Below are positions 30,725-30,833 of a stretch of DNA of 30,833 nucleotides, piece by piece. The position numbers and the translations under genes are program-made. Position 1 is the first letter of the stretch; each line of letters starts with the position of its first letter. The stretch is from positions 1 through 30,833 of the forward strand of contig JAFQPD010000102.1 of the NCBI GenBank assembly GCA_017411945.1, read 5' to 3'. The DNA comes from Mailhella sp. (GTDB taxonomy: Bacteria; Desulfobacterota; Desulfovibrionia; Desulfovibrionales; Desulfovibrionaceae). The notes below the pieces were generated by a model. That model worked only from the letters and a program-made list of their open reading frames with translations. It had not been told where the DNA came from and searched no databases.

Positions 30725-30833
30725 GGAATCGACGAGATGAACTGCGGTGTCGCAAGCACCGGAGTTATTGGAAGATACTTAGACCTCGACTTAATCCGCC
30801 GCCAGACAGCAGCAGTCGCACCAAACCTCGCAC
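30725..30833 (+). CDS. ArgJ-like fragment (partial, possibly chimeric)
   Basis: The frame through 30737 reads GIDEMNCGVASTGVIGRYLD followed by LDLIRRQTAAVAPNLA and runs off the window. The (A/S)STGVIGR block is the conserved Thr-Gly oxyanion-hole motif region of ArgJ, the glutamate N-acetyltransferase/ornithine acetyltransferase of arginine synthesis. The VASTGVIGRYLD form looks more like archaeal than bacterial ArgJ to me, which is impression only. There is no ArgJ N-terminus: the frame joins directly to a tuf-like leader. This is therefore a fragment, either an assembly chimera at a contig end or a genuine rearrangement. Only about 36 residues are visible. Confidence 0.45.

Overview
The window reads as chromosomal DNA of a Desulfovibrionaceae-type bacterium (Desulfobacterota), probably a gut or other anaerobic lineage. 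This rests on my recognition of the protein sequences, the thrS-infC-rpmI-rplT-pheS-pheT order, the GC-rich third codon positions, the CCA-encoding tRNAs and the integrase style. No database search was possible.

Layout. (1) 1-3030 is an AT-richer accessory patch. It holds an unexplained non-coding stretch, a dense array of CTAG-centred repeats with a 41-bp period (622-751), an internally deleted tyrosine integrase (871-1194), an SDR oxidoreductase, and a small cassette made of an XRE regulator, a 20-bp palindromic operator and two tiny divergent membrane-protein genes. (2) 3100-9660 is mostly transport and envelope physiology: a sodium:solute symporter preceded by a Tyr-rich mini-ORF and a terminator, a small Cys-motif protein, a DUF1538 membrane protein translationally coupled to a tandem PII-like protein, a TauE/SafE permease, and gpsA carrying a one-base frameshift. 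(3) 9790-12043 is a cysteine-synthesis operon on the minus strand (small hypothetical gene, cysK, serine acetyltransferase), followed by a plus-strand GT8 glycosyltransferase. (4) 13409-16815 is leuCD-cupin-leuB on the minus strand. (5) 17031-24321 is the translation cluster tRNA-Val, thrS, infC, rpmI, rplT, pheS, pheT on the plus strand, with hairpin terminators or attenuators between several genes and a REP/BIME-like repeat pair between pheS and pheT. (6) 24438-29896 holds two tandem M16 metallopeptidase paralogues, one without and one with a signal peptide. (7) 30154-30569 is a tRNA-Thr/Tyr/Gly cluster followed by what looks like a tuf leader. At its start codon the sequence switches to an unrelated reading frame resembling ArgJ, so the last ~110 bp may be an assembly chimera or a rearrangement.

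Functionally, most of the window is housekeeping: translation, leucine and cysteine synthesis, and phospholipid precursor supply. The best candidates for undescribed biology are the 41-bp CTAG array beside the integrase remnant, the XRE/operator/two-small-membrane-protein cassette, the matched internal duplications in the DUF1538 and PII-like partners (with an internal ribosome binding site), the putative Tyr-rich attenuator, and the possible AUA start of infC.
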